In this document: positions 13,416 to 20,431 of the stretch, piece after piece
How positions within the stretch are numbered: position 1 is the first letter of the stretch
How the letters are laid out: the number at the start of each line of letters is the position of its first letter
IMG/VR virus record: IMGVR_UViG_3300032731_001386
Span: 1 to 38,940 of that record
Length of the DNA: 38,940 nt
Direction: 5' to 3' (one strand)
DNA from: a virus
Position numbers and translations under genes: made by a program
Notes under the pieces: model-generated
The model's input: only the letters and a program-made list of their open reading frames with translations
Databases searched by the model: none
Told to the model about the DNA's origin: nothing

Positions 13416-15426
13416 TACCCAACTCGTATCGATTGAGGCCGAGCTATCAGCCGACTTCCTCGCATACAGTACGGCCATTTATAACCGTGCGCTACCGGAC
13501 ATCGTAGACGGCCTCAAGGTGGCCCAGAGACGAGTCCTTTTGTCCTTGCACGATCTACGACTCTGGCCAGACTCCCCCTACTGCAAGGTGACTAGGGTAG
13601 AAGGGCACACCTTGGGGACGTATCACCCCCAGGGAGGATGTTCCGGCACAATAATTAACCTGGGGCAGGAGAGTTCGCTGCGTTATACGTTGACGGCGAT
13701 ACACGGAAATGCGGGCGGATCGATCCAGACCGGCAATTTCATCGGACAAATGGTCTCGGATGACTCACCGGCCGCACCCCGCTACTTAGAGGTCAAAGCT
13801 ACTAATTTCTGTCAGCGAGTATATCTTTCCGAGATCCGGAAGGGGTTGGGGGAATGGCGCGATAACTACGACGGAAGTCGGTCGGAGCCCACCCGTATCA
13901 TACCAGCCCTACCCTCCCTCCTGCTCACTGGCGCAGTAGGCATAGCCTCCGGATACGCGTGCTCGCATGTCCCCTGGAACCTAAGAGACGTGGTGAATGC
14001 CACCATCGCCCTGATCCGCACACCGGGTATGACCGATGCAGCTTTGGTGGCGAAGTTCACCAATCCCCCCGAGCCTCCAGCCGGAGGTCGCGTGGTTTGT
14101 GATGGGGGGGTCCGGTCCGCGCTATTGACAGGGCGTGGCCAAATAACGGTTTATGGGGAGTGGGAGATTGATGATTCGTTGGCTTGGGGCAAGAGGTCTA
14201 CCCGCCCCGCCCTAATCGTTACCAGGCTGGCTTCAGGCTCAAGCGAGAAATTCCTGGAGCGGGTGAGAGATTTTGCCGATGCGGAGAAGTTGCCCGGCCT
14301 ACTGGATGCCGCTGACCACTCGAGTCGAGATGGTGTCCGGATTGTGTTGGTTACCAAGACCGTAGAAGACCGGGACCGATTGCTGGGAGTTCTGGTCCAT
14401 AATGGTACGGGACTCAAACATACCCTCAGTGTTAATGCCACTGCGGTGGGGTGTGATGGGAAACCTCGCACCGTGGGGGTGCGCGAGTCGATACGGACGT
14501 GGTACGAGGCGAGGGTGGGGTATTTGACCGAGTCGAATCGGTCTGAGCTGAATCGCCTCAGCATTGATTCGGACCGTATGGTTGCGATTCTGTCAGTCCT
14601 GAACGATCTAGACAATTTCATCAGTACAGTACGTGGTGCGAAGGATAAATCGGATGCTGTTGAGAAAGTCTCCGGGGTGTGGAAGATTTCTGCTGATCTG
14701 GCCAAGTACGTCATCAACATCCCCATCTCGACCCTGATCAATACGGAACGGGAGGATATCCAGGACCGCCACGATAAACTATCAGCCGAGATCGATAACC
14801 TCACGACTCTGTGCACCCCGGGCCCCGCCCTCGACACCTACATCTGCTCCGAGCTCGCATCCCTCAGGGGCCTGTGCGGCCCGGCAAGGTCGGTCTGGAT
14901 GGGGGGTGACGTACCTGCCCATCAACAGTCCGTAAAGCCCCCCACGGAGCGGGAAAAGATGGCTGAGGAGGCCAAAGCTTTGGGTATTAGTGCCCGCGTA
15001 CTGGACCAGTGGATAAGGGATAACACCGGGACGGGGAAGTTATTCGACAAGTGGCAGGAGTACAAGTTGGAGTACGATCATCGGATCCAGATGACCACTC
15101 GGGACGGGAAAAAACAACGACGGATCGAGCTGGACAAGATCCGGGCTGATATGGAGGGTCGTGGCCTCCCCCGGCGTGGTCAATACGCCTGGAACGCATT
15201 TCTTTCCCAGTATGGGAGTTGCCGGATGGATACTATTCGTGATAAGGTGGTGGAATGGCTATCGAAGCTACCGCCACCCCATAATGCCCACACCAATCCG
15301 GATCAGCCTAAGTCCGCGACACCTCGAACTCGCAGAAGCCGAGGCTCAGAGGAGGCAGGGGGGAAACGAGATGGCAGGGTTGAGGGGGAGAAACCGAGCC
15401 CCGGAGAGGGGTGGCCGGGCCCTTGA
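13402..15426 (+). CDS. Type IIA DNA topoisomerase, A subunit (GyrA/ParC-like)
   Basis: Type IIA topoisomerase A subunits carry the catalytic Tyr that cuts DNA. Seen here from ATG 13402 (674 aa): RALPDIVDGLKVAQRRVLL (near residue 30), GTYHPQGGCSGTIINLGQ and LTAIHGNAGGS (~70-110), the active-site Tyr in AAPRYLEVKAT (~125-135), and LLLTGAVGIASGYACSHVPW (~170-190). There is no C-terminal beta-propeller; instead a lysine/arginine-rich end follows. No B (ATPase) subunit lies in the window, so it would need one elsewhere or from the host. The last 143 nt overlap the next gene in another frame. Confidence 0.9.
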   Translation: MKTNNTQLVSIEAELSADFLAYSTAIYNRALPDIVDGLKVAQRRVLLSLHDLRLWPDSPYCKVTRVEGHTLGTYHPQGGCSGTIINLGQESSLRYTLTAIHGNAGGSIQTGNFIGQMVSDDSPAAPRYLEVKATNFCQRVYLSEIRKGLGEWRDNYDGSRSEPTRIIPALPSLLLTGAVGIASGYACSHVPWNLRDVVNATIALIRTPGMTDAALVAKFTNPPEPPAGGRVVCDGGVRSALLTGRGQITVYGEWEIDDSLAWGKRSTRPALIVTRLASGSSEKFLERVRDFADAEKLPGLLDAADHSSRDGVRIVLVTKTVEDRDRLLGVLVHNGTGLKHTLSVNATAVGCDGKPRTVGVRESIRTWYEARVGYLTESNRSELNRLSIDSDRMVAILSVLNDLDNFISTVRGAKDKSDAVEKVSGVWKISADLAKYVINIPISTLINTEREDIQDRHDKLSAEIDNLTTLCTPGPALDTYICSELASLRGLCGPARSVWMGGDVPAHQQSVKPPTEREKMAEEAKALGISARVLDQWIRDNTGTGKLFDKWQEYKLEYDHRIQMTTRDGKKQRRIELDKIRADMEGRGLPRRGQYAWNAFLSQYGSCRMDTIRDKVVEWLSKLPPPHNAHTNPDQPKSATPRTRRSRGSEEAGGKRDGRVEGEKPSPGEGWPGP

Positions 15427-15862
15427 GCTTCATAGGCTAGGGGCTATGGGGGAGGTAGCGGCAGCAGTTCATTTGGGGCTGGAGTCCCACCTGTTCAAGG
15501 AGTTAACGGCGAGACGGGGATCAGCCGATCTACCAGGCGATATCGAGGTGAAAACCCGTTCCCGACACAAGTATGACCTGATAGTGCAGAAAGACGAGCG
15601 CCCCGGGAAAAGGCTGGTACTGGTCACTATCGAGAATAGGTCCGTATTCCTGCATGGGTGGTGTGAGGCTACAGATGTTATGGAGGAAAAGTACTGGGCT
15701 GATCCTGCAGGTGGGCGTCCGGCATATTTCGTCCCTAAAGGTGTCTTACGAGACATTACCGAGTTGCGTTCTCTTCTGGTTTTGGTTGAAAGCCAAACAG
15801 ATCATGACACAACCGCATGGAATACATTTACTTCACCCCCGTGTTCATCCTATTCTACATGA
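15284..15862 (+). CDS. PD-(D/E)XK-like nuclease protein, 192 aa
   Basis: ATG 15284 (MPTPIRISLSPRHLELAEAE) lies inside the topoisomerase gene. The order matches a phage nuclease-like family as I remember it: a helical N-terminus with GRNRAPE, GAMGEVAAAVHLGLE, then GDIEVKTRSRHKYDLIVQ, where D, E and K form a D-x(n)-E-x-K site, then a strand LVLVTIENRSVFLHGW. It could cut or process DNA. The C-terminal ~25 residues overlap the next gene, whose GTTGAAAGC leader lies inside this frame. Confidence 0.65.
   Translation: MPTPIRISLSPRHLELAEAEAQRRQGGNEMAGLRGRNRAPERGGRALELHRLGAMGEVAAAVHLGLESHLFKELTARRGSADLPGDIEVKTRSRHKYDLIVQKDERPGKRLVLVTIENRSVFLHGWCEATDVMEEKYWADPAGGRPAYFVPKGVLRDITELRSLLVLVESQTDHDTTAWNTFTSPPCSSYST
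15785..15793 (+). promoter_or_regulatory. GTTGAAAGC motif upstream of 15817
   Basis: Exact copy, 23 nt before the ATG at 15817 and inside the end of the nuclease-like gene. Confidence 0.45.
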
Positions 15863-16065
15863 TAGCAGTGGATAGAAATCTGGGTGAGTATTTATACCTA
15901 AAACTGTGGTCCGAGCCCCTATTGGGGTTCAGGACATCTGTGCTAAAATACCGACTACTGCTCTCTATCCGGTATGATGGGTTTTTGCTCAAGCGGGGTA
16001 TTGTTCCCCGCCGATTTCATAAAATGGCTAAAGATATCCGTAATGAGACCCTTAACCCAAAATGA
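15817..16065 (+). CDS. Small membrane protein, 82 aa
   Basis: ATG 15817 begins MEYIYFTPVFILFYMIAVD, a single hydrophobic segment of about 18 residues, followed by a positively charged, Arg/Lys-rich tail (KYRLLLSIRYDGFLLKRG). This predicts one N-terminal membrane anchor with a cytoplasmic basic domain. It has its own motif leader. Function is unknown. Confidence 0.55.
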   Translation: MEYIYFTPVFILFYMIAVDRNLGEYLYLKLWSEPLLGFRTSVLKYRLLLSIRYDGFLLKRGIVPRRFHKMAKDIRNETLNPK

Positions 16066-16189
16066 GCTCGAGTCGACACCCTGGTACGAGTTTGGAAGCT
16101 ACGTCGAGTGCTGCGTGTCTCTCAAACGCGCAGTTAGCATTACAGGATGGGTTCGGTACCAACTGTACTACAGGAGTTTTGGTTCTTGA
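16043..16189 (+). CDS. Hypothetical protein, 48 aa
   Basis: ATG 16043 lies within the end of the membrane-protein gene. It gives MRPLTQNELESTPWYEFGSY and ends YYRSFGS. The composition is protein-like, with a short strand-rich middle. A different frame at 16062-16250 is possible, but that one reads Ser/Thr-rich and less natural. Confidence 0.4.
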   Translation: MRPLTQNELESTPWYEFGSYVECCVSLKRAVSITGWVRYQLYYRSFGS

Positions 16190-16279
16190 GGACACCAACA
16201 GACTCGACAAAACCGACACTTTGTCACACTTCTCCCTAGGACCGTGCTAGGATCGGACAAATCACCCGAGACCGTGGAC

Positions 16280-16666
16280 ATGTCACACCCCTGGAACGAT
16301 CTAGAACAGCGTTTTCTCGAATTTACAACCACCGTCAAAGAGCTTGCTAAAGCGATTAGTGTGGTAGTTGAGGACAGCAGGGTTCCTGCTGAAATTTCTG
16401 ACACAGTGTCCAACCTGGCTATCGGACTCACATCGTATACCACAACGTGCGAGGATGAGATAGCGACGGCGATGGAAGGGAAGATATGTCACGACTACAG
16501 GATCGAAGCATTGCAGCAAGTCACGGGGGTGATGGTGATTGGCGACGATTACTCGATACAGTTGCCAATGCACGCCACTCAGCTACTGGGGTGGCAACCC
16601 GGAGACCAACTCAAATGGAAAATAACGGATGATAACACTGCAATCATCTGGAAACTGGCTGAGTAA
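16280..16666 (+). CDS. AbrB/SpoVT-like protein, 128 aa
   Basis: ATG 16280 (MSHPWNDLEQ) opens a helical N-terminal half. The C-terminal ~45 residues (DDYSIQLPMHATQLLGWQPG, then DQLKWKI) follow the swapped-hairpin AbrB/MazE pattern of a strand, LP, L-G-W-x-x-G-D-x-L and a strand. Such domains bind DNA, often as antitoxins or regulators. The helical half may dimerise. It overlaps the bilin reductase start by 38 nt. Confidence 0.55.
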   Translation: MSHPWNDLEQRFLEFTTTVKELAKAISVVVEDSRVPAEISDTVSNLAIGLTSYTTTCEDEIATAMEGKICHDYRIEALQQVTGVMVIGDDYSIQLPMHATQLLGWQPGDQLKWKITDDNTAIIWKLAE

Positions 16667-17252
16667 CGTCCTCGAACCAGATTGGGAGGTGAAAACTGAC
16701 ATCGCAGGGGTGGCTTTACTCCGATCGCGACACTTTTCCGACCCCGCTCGGGGCATATTTTACTGCCGAGAGTGCGTTTTGGACGTCCCAGGCAAGTTTT
16801 TTGCCGAAACCTCCCTCGTGTATCCCCAATCCCGGGGTGTTTTTCCCATTTTCGGCTCGGAATACATCCAAATGGCGCGAGGGTCGTTCGGAGCAGTAGA
16901 TTTTCACCCAACACAGACCGAGAACAACACAATTCCGGACGATTTTGGGTCCTACCCCAACCGAACAGTATCTAAATCCCCCCACTACGACCTCGACCGG
17001 CACTTTTCGCCCGTCCTGTGGCACAAAAAGTCGCCGGATGACTTCTATGACGAGTTTGCGGACGTTGCCGGAGAGCGTTTAACCCACTACTTGAGGGTTT
17101 TACCACCCCCTACCGCCCCCGACTCCGCCTCCTTCGCCCCCTTCGACGCGTACATGGCCCTTAACGACCCTGCCCGTGGTATACTTAAGGCGTATTTTGG
17201 GATCGAGTTCTCAGATGACTACATCCGACGGTTCCTCTTTCCGCACTGTTGA
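16629..17252 (+). CDS. Ferredoxin-dependent bilin reductase (PebS/PcyX/PcyA family)
   Basis: These enzymes reduce biliverdin to phycobilins using ferredoxin. Support: AETSLVYPQSRGVFPIFGSEY (~59-79) and GAVDFHP with the conserved Asp91; RHFSP (~124-128); and the C-terminal block PFDAYMALNDPARGILKAYF (171-190), which aligns closely with [20 protein letters not shown] of phage PebS as I remember it. The matching catalytic aspartates would be Asp91 and Asp173. At 207 aa it is shorter than PebS, mostly at the N-terminus. The start overlaps the AbrB-like gene. Which bilin it makes cannot be told from sequence alone. No heme oxygenase is visible here. Confidence 0.85.
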   Translation: MITLQSSGNWLSNVLEPDWEVKTDIAGVALLRSRHFSDPARGIFYCRECVLDVPGKFFAETSLVYPQSRGVFPIFGSEYIQMARGSFGAVDFHPTQTENNTIPDDFGSYPNRTVSKSPHYDLDRHFSPVLWHKKSPDDFYDEFADVAGERLTHYLRVLPPPTAPDSASFAPFDAYMALNDPARGILKAYFGIEFSDDYIRRFLFPHC

Positions 17253-17643
17253 TGTAACTGTAAGCTCAGACACCTTCAAAGAGATAAAGCTCCGGGATTT
17301 GGAATTTTACCGGTCTCTAAACCCAAACGAACCCCTGTCCGGCCTGCTCCCCCACAAACTTGTCCAGAAAGACGAAATAACGGGCTTTGTTTCCCTCGGG
17401 GCGATGGCCGTCGTGGTCATTACTAACGGCCATATCGTTAAAATCCTAGAGAAGGTCGAAAAAATCGTAATGAACAACCCGGACGGGATGAGTTACAAGC
17501 TCAACTCCATGTTTACGGACAAAAAAGACCAGAAGTGGACGGGTCCAAGCCCCGGTACACTGAGAATTTTCGGTACGGATCGGGTGTGTTTTTATACCGG
17601 ACGAAGCTGGCGCCGTATCCGTATTAACAAAGTCTCGGAATGA
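17215..17643 (+). CDS. Hypothetical protein, 142 aa
   Basis: ATG 17215 (MTTSDGSSFRTVDVTVSSDT) lies in the end of the bilin reductase gene. The middle has an aliphatic strand-rich stretch (GAMAVVVITNGHIVKILEKV) and the tail is basic (YTGRSWRRIRINKVSE). No domain recognised. Its stop overlaps the methylase-like start (ATGA). Confidence 0.55.
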   Translation: MTTSDGSSFRTVDVTVSSDTFKEIKLRDLEFYRSLNPNEPLSGLLPHKLVQKDEITGFVSLGAMAVVVITNGHIVKILEKVEKIVMNNPDGMSYKLNSMFTDKKDQKWTGPSPGTLRIFGTDRVCFYTGRSWRRIRINKVSE

Positions 17644-18467
17644 ATAGTGTTCTGTACTGTCCGGGTCGTACCACAGTTAACCACGAACAGTTTTTATTAG
17701 AGTACGGAGGGTTATCAAATTACCGATTCCTCGTACTTGATACGTCTACCGCCGGATTGGCGTATGCGAGTGGCTCCAGCGAGTTGATTTTGTGCGCGAA
17801 TGAGAGATATCACCTCGAAATGCACAAATTTCTGACAATTTCCCCTGCGCACCGGTACATCAGAGATGTGTGGGAGAACAAATACGATGGCGGGATGAAC
17901 TGGAGAGAAAGGGGCAGATTTATCGCCGTACTTAACAACCGTACCCGCCCCAAAGTTATGCGCACTTGGGATGATATGGCCCGATATTACTGCATACTGG
18001 CTATGAGCGGGTTCCAGACTAACTTCCATAAGTGGAGATTGATCTCAGAGCATACCCCGGTCACTCCTAACTACACAGCTATCCGGGAGTGGGCACAAAC
18101 ACACAAGCACAAGACGGTACGATACTACCGACGTAACGTATATAATTTTCCGACCCCCGAACTTGACCCGGAAACAGTAATATACATCCATTTGCCCGAT
18201 AACTTTGCCCCGTACGGGTGCGGGTACTCTTGGACCAAAAGAAAACTAAATCGCGTAGCCCAAGACCTGATCTACTTCGCCGAACTCGGTCAACCAATTA
18301 TCCTAAGCATTACTCACGGCCGGTGGGGTAAGAGGGACACGGGCATTGAAAAACTATTCCCTGAGAATCTTTTCCGTTCCCACTATTACACAGAGTTGAA
18401 AGCTCAAAAGCCGGGGTTTAACTCCAAACCGATAACGGAGGCGTATTTAGTTGCAAATCTCGGGTAA
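17640..18467 (+). CDS. D12-class (Dam-like) adenine methylase-like protein, catalytic motif degenerate
   Basis: The 275-aa product follows the general order of D12 N6-adenine methylases: an N-terminal glycine-containing strand (EYGGLSNYRFLVLD), then RPKVMRTWDDMARYYCILAM and GFQTNFHKW, then a strand VIYIHLPDNFAPYGCGY, then helices and GQPIILSITHG. In active enzymes the strand ends in DPPY; here it reads HLPD, so methyl transfer would probably be lost. It may have a binding role, or the assignment may be wrong. It is coupled to the preceding gene by ATGA. Confidence 0.4.
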   Translation: MNSVLYCPGRTTVNHEQFLLEYGGLSNYRFLVLDTSTAGLAYASGSSELILCANERYHLEMHKFLTISPAHRYIRDVWENKYDGGMNWRERGRFIAVLNNRTRPKVMRTWDDMARYYCILAMSGFQTNFHKWRLISEHTPVTPNYTAIREWAQTHKHKTVRYYRRNVYNFPTPELDPETVIYIHLPDNFAPYGCGYSWTKRKLNRVAQDLIYFAELGQPIILSITHGRWGKRDTGIEKLFPENLFRSHYYTELKAQKPGFNSKPITEAYLVANLG

Positions 18468-18480
18468 TGACGTCCGGGGG

Positions 18481-18822
18481 ATGGGAAACCACACCCTGTT
18501 GAATGTGTGCGGGTGCGGAGAGATCGATAGGTTGAGGTCGCTGGCTCTGTTCAGGGCTTGGGCGGGCCCCATGTTAGCCTTGTGCGGCGCCGAGGTGGTC
18601 GATGTGCTGGGGTACCAGTTCCAACCGTTTGGCGAAGCCGGCTTCACGTACCTAGCCCTCCTCACCACCTCCCATTTCTCGATTCACACGTGGCCCGAGT
18701 ACCGATCCGCCGCCGTTGATGTGTTCACGTGTGGTACTCGGGTCGATACGGATAGGATTGTGGCCGAGCTGGGTGGGTTTTTTGCTCCGGCATCGCAAAC
18801 TGTCCAGACCGTGTTAAGGTAG
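18481..18822 (+). CDS. speD: S-adenosylmethionine decarboxylase proenzyme SpeD
   Basis: SpeD self-cleaves to form a pyruvoyl group and decarboxylates AdoMet for spermidine synthesis. The segment LLTTSHFSIHTWPEYRSAAV, then DVFTCG, contains the cleavage Ser64, His69 and Cys84 when translation starts at ATG 18481, almost the textbook numbering (63/68/83). This favours that start over TTG 18451. The usual Glu before the Ser is Thr here, which is unusual and could affect processing. SpeD is, as I recall, a common cyanophage auxiliary gene. Confidence 0.92.
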   Translation: MGNHTLLNVCGCGEIDRLRSLALFRAWAGPMLALCGAEVVDVLGYQFQPFGEAGFTYLALLTTSHFSIHTWPEYRSAAVDVFTCGTRVDTDRIVAELGGFFAPASQTVQTVLR

Positions 18823-18842
18823 AGGGGTATTGCGACCTGATC

Positions 18843-18992
18843 ATGGCCAAAAAATCATCTCTTACCAACGTCAGTGCGTTAATTTTTTCCGGCAAACCCA
18901 AGAAAACCCGTCAAGGCTCGAGTATCACCACCAAGCTGTCAGCTACGAGCCGTAATGCACGGAAAAAGCGTTACCGGGGGCAGGGCACATAG
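18843..18992 (+). CDS. Small basic cyanophage-type protein, 49 aa
   Basis: ATG 18843 to TAG 18992 encodes MAKKSSLTNVSALIFSGKPK, then KTRQGSS...TSRNARKKRYRGQGT. The KPKKTRQG and YRGQG blocks match a small basic protein that I recall as widespread in T4-like cyanophages; function is unknown. The high Lys/Arg content suggests nucleic-acid or virion association. It is followed by an AGGGG/CCCCT hairpin and then the tRNA island. Confidence 0.7.
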   Translation: MAKKSSLTNVSALIFSGKPKKTRQGSSITTKLSATSRNARKKRYRGQGT

Positions 18993-19010
18993 GGGAAAAG
19001 CCCCCCTCTT

Positions 19011-19090
19011 GCGGGTTTAGCAATCTGGTGAATGCAGCGGATTCAAAATCCGCCTCTAAAGGCGTGGGGGATCGTAGCCCCCTTCACCGA
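19011..19090 (+). tRNA. Leu(CAA)-like tRNA, non-canonical acceptor
   Basis: The arms look like tRNA-Leu: D-arm GCA...TGC with GG in the loop, anticodon stem GCGGA/TCCGC with loop TTCAAAA (anticodon CAA), a short variable arm, and T-stem GGGGG/CCCCC. But the T-loop is ATCGTAG and the 5' end GCGGGTT cannot pair with the 3' TTCACCG. Instead CAATC-T-GGTGAA (in the D region) pairs with TTCACC-GATTG for 11 bp around one bulge. It may be a decayed tRNA or an unusual tRNA-like RNA. Confidence 0.45.
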
Positions 19091-19091
19091 T

Positions 19092-19178
19092 TGGGTTGGT
19101 TCGGAAGTCCTCTAACACTTCCGGTAATACAGGGTAAAGATGTGCTTGGATAGCTATCTTTGTTCGTTTCCCAACCCA
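19092..19178 (+). other. Structured tRNA-like spacer
   Basis: TGGGTTGG (19092-19099) pairs with CCAACCCA (19171-19178), as an acceptor stem would. Inside are CGGAAGT/ACTTCCG and AAAGAT/ATCTTT hairpins, but no normal anticodon or T arm. It may be a tRNA relic or a structured linker. Confidence 0.4.
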
Positions 19179-19181
19179 CTT

Positions 19182-19302
19182 GTCCGCTTAGCTCAGTTGA
19201 ACAGAGCAACTGCCTTCTGGGGTTTTTAGTAAACTTAGATCGGGAGCGTAACCCGATACCCCGTTAAGCAGTCGGTCGTGGGTTTGAATCCCTCAGCGGA
19301 CG
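19182..19302 (+). tRNA. tRNA-Arg(TCT) with a 47-nt insertion in the anticodon loop
   Basis: GTCCGCT pairs with AGCGGAC, the D-stem is GCTC/GAGC, and the anticodon stem is ACTGC/GCAGT. If 19219-19265 is removed, the loop becomes CTTCTAA, a normal tRNA-Arg loop with anticodon TCT. The 47-nt insert sits between positions 36 and 37 and folds on itself (GGGGT/ACCCC, ATCGGG/CCCGAT). It is far too short for a known group I intron. The T-arm is GTGGG-TTTGAAT-CCCTC with one mismatch. Confidence 0.8.
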
Positions 19303-19305
19303 CCA

Positions 19306-19376
19306 GCGGGTATGGTGTAGTGGTAACATCCGAGTTTTCCAAACTCTAGTCATCGGTTCAAATCCGTTTACCCGCT
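19306..19376 (+). tRNA. tRNA-Gly(TCC)
   Basis: GCGGGTA pairs with TACCCGC. D-loop AGTGGTAA, anticodon arm GAGTT-TTCCAAA-CTC type with TCC, and a T-loop TTCAAAT follow the normal order. Length about 71 nt; no encoded CCA. Confidence 0.9.
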
Positions 19377-19392
19377 CTGAAGAAAACCATGC

Positions 19393-19398
19393 TATAAT
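19393..19398 (+). promoter_or_regulatory. TATAAT box before the structured RNA
   Basis: A perfect TATAAT lies 6 nt before the predicted 5' hairpin region at about 19404. No good -35 at 17 nt. Confidence 0.4.
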
Positions 19399-19403
19399 GG
19401 TTA

Positions 19404-19740
19404 GTGACAGAGGGTAGGCCTCTGGACGTTCCTAATGAGTGCGTATCACGCCTGCTCCTCCGTCTATCCCAGGGTGCCATTTGCCGGTTTTCGTAGCCCT
19501 GGGTGGTAAAAATGGAAACCAGCCCGGCGGGTACAGGGCCCGCTTATTACCCCACGCTGCTCTGTCGGCGTGGAGCAGCCAGTTCTCTGGTCTGCGTTCC
19601 CCCGATACCCGGATTGTGGGTATCGGGCTTAAGTCCCGCATAAATAGGGCCGGAAGGGACGCCTTCCGACGGTATAGTTCCACCGCCATGGACCTTCGGG
19701 CCTCTGATGGAGACGGATTCGCCCCCAACTACTGCTTGGG
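19404..19740 (+). ncRNA. Large candidate structured RNA, class unknown
   Basis: About 340 nt with no good gene but dense hairpins: AGAGG/CCTCT, CCCAGGG/CCCTGGG, CCACGC/GCGTGG, CAG-CCAG/CTGG-CTG, CCCGATACCC/GGGTATCGGG (10 bp), GGAAGG/CCTTCC and CCCCCAA/TTGGGGG. It lies directly between tRNA-Gly and tRNA-Met. Group I intron, tmRNA and RNase P signatures were looked for and not seen. Large ornate RNAs such as GOLLD or ROOL occur near phage tRNAs and are candidates to test. Confidence 0.5.
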
Positions 19741-19746
19741 GGTACT

Positions 19747-19815
19747 GGCCCTGAAGTGTATGGTACACGCCATGCTCATAGCATGAAATTCCGGGTTCGA
19801 TTCCCGGCAGCGCCC
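19747..19815 (+). tRNA. tRNA-Met(CAT)
   Basis: GGCCCTG pairs with CAGCGCC (one C-C mismatch). D-arm GTG-TATGGTA-CAC, anticodon arm CATG-CTCATAG-CATG (anticodon CAT), T-arm CCGGG-TTCGATT-CCCGG. The short D-loop and the mismatches make it slightly irregular. Initiator or elongator Met cannot be decided, and an Ile-type modified CAT is also possible. Confidence 0.7.
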
Positions 19816-19836
19816 TGATAAAAATGACTGGAGTGC

Positions 19837-19845
19837 GTTGAAAGC
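19837..19845 (+). promoter_or_regulatory. GTTGAAAGC motif upstream of 19880
   Basis: Exact copy, 34 nt before the GTG at 19880. TTGACA follows it at 19849-19854. Confidence 0.5.
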
Positions 19846-19879
19846 TACTTGACAGTACAAAATTAGCCCGAAAATACCC

Positions 19880-20329
19880 GTGTCAGTTTTTGGTAATTCC
19901 GACCTACCTTTCAAGACACGAGTATCACTCCTCGAAGAACGACTAGCATCATATGATGAGATAAGCAAACAAATGCTTAACAAACTCGAGCAAGCGGTTG
20001 AGAAAATTTCCGAGTCGACAAGGGACATTTCTCTGATCCTGATTCGACACGAAGAGCGCATCGACCGCTCCTCAGAGGCCAATGCGGCACTGATTCAGTT
20101 GATTAACAAGACCGAGAATGAATTAAATAGTAAGATTGAGAAGACTGTTGGAGTTGTTAAAAAGCAAGTAGAGACTAATACTGTCGAGATCGAAGACTTA
20201 AAGAAGGGGAAATGGGTGTGGGTCGGTGTTATGCTTGCCGTTTCGTTTTTTGCAGGTGAGTTTCGTATTTTCGAAAAAATTAATAGCCCACTCCCAAATG
20301 TCGGTGCGGAGCAATTACGCCGGATGTAG
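19880..20329 (+). CDS. Coiled-coil protein with a C-terminal membrane anchor, 149 aa
   Basis: The GTG at 19880 is the only good start. Residues ~10-110 form long charged helices (VSLLEERLASYDEISKQMLN, then KIEKTVGVVKKQVETNTVEI), followed by a membrane segment KWVWVGVMLAVSFFAGEF (~112-129) and a short tail. The layout resembles XhlA-like or spanin-like phage lysis accessory proteins, but the sequence match is only in architecture. It is probably inserted in the inner membrane with its coil in the cytoplasm or periplasm. Confidence 0.6.
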   Translation: MSVFGNSDLPFKTRVSLLEERLASYDEISKQMLNKLEQAVEKISESTRDISLILIRHEERIDRSSEANAALIQLINKTENELNSKIEKTVGVVKKQVETNTVEIEDLKKGKWVWVGVMLAVSFFAGEFRIFEKINSPLPNVGAEQLRRM

Positions 20330-20431
20330 AAAAAATCCTGTCCTGTGTGATCAGTTCAAGACATAGACAACAACAACGACCCCTTAACGCTATAGTTTAT
20401 TACCGGAACGAGGGTTCCCGCCCTCAACACC

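Noticed and set aside
18395-18403. GTTGAAAGC inside the methylase-like gene
   Set aside because: It is coding sequence with no start at the usual distance except the downstream speD region about 80 nt away; treated as chance.
19404-19815. tmRNA, RNase P RNA or intron-split tRNA-Met
   Set aside because: No tmRNA 5' end or tag frame, no RNase P conserved blocks, and tRNA-Met can be folded whole at 19747-19815.
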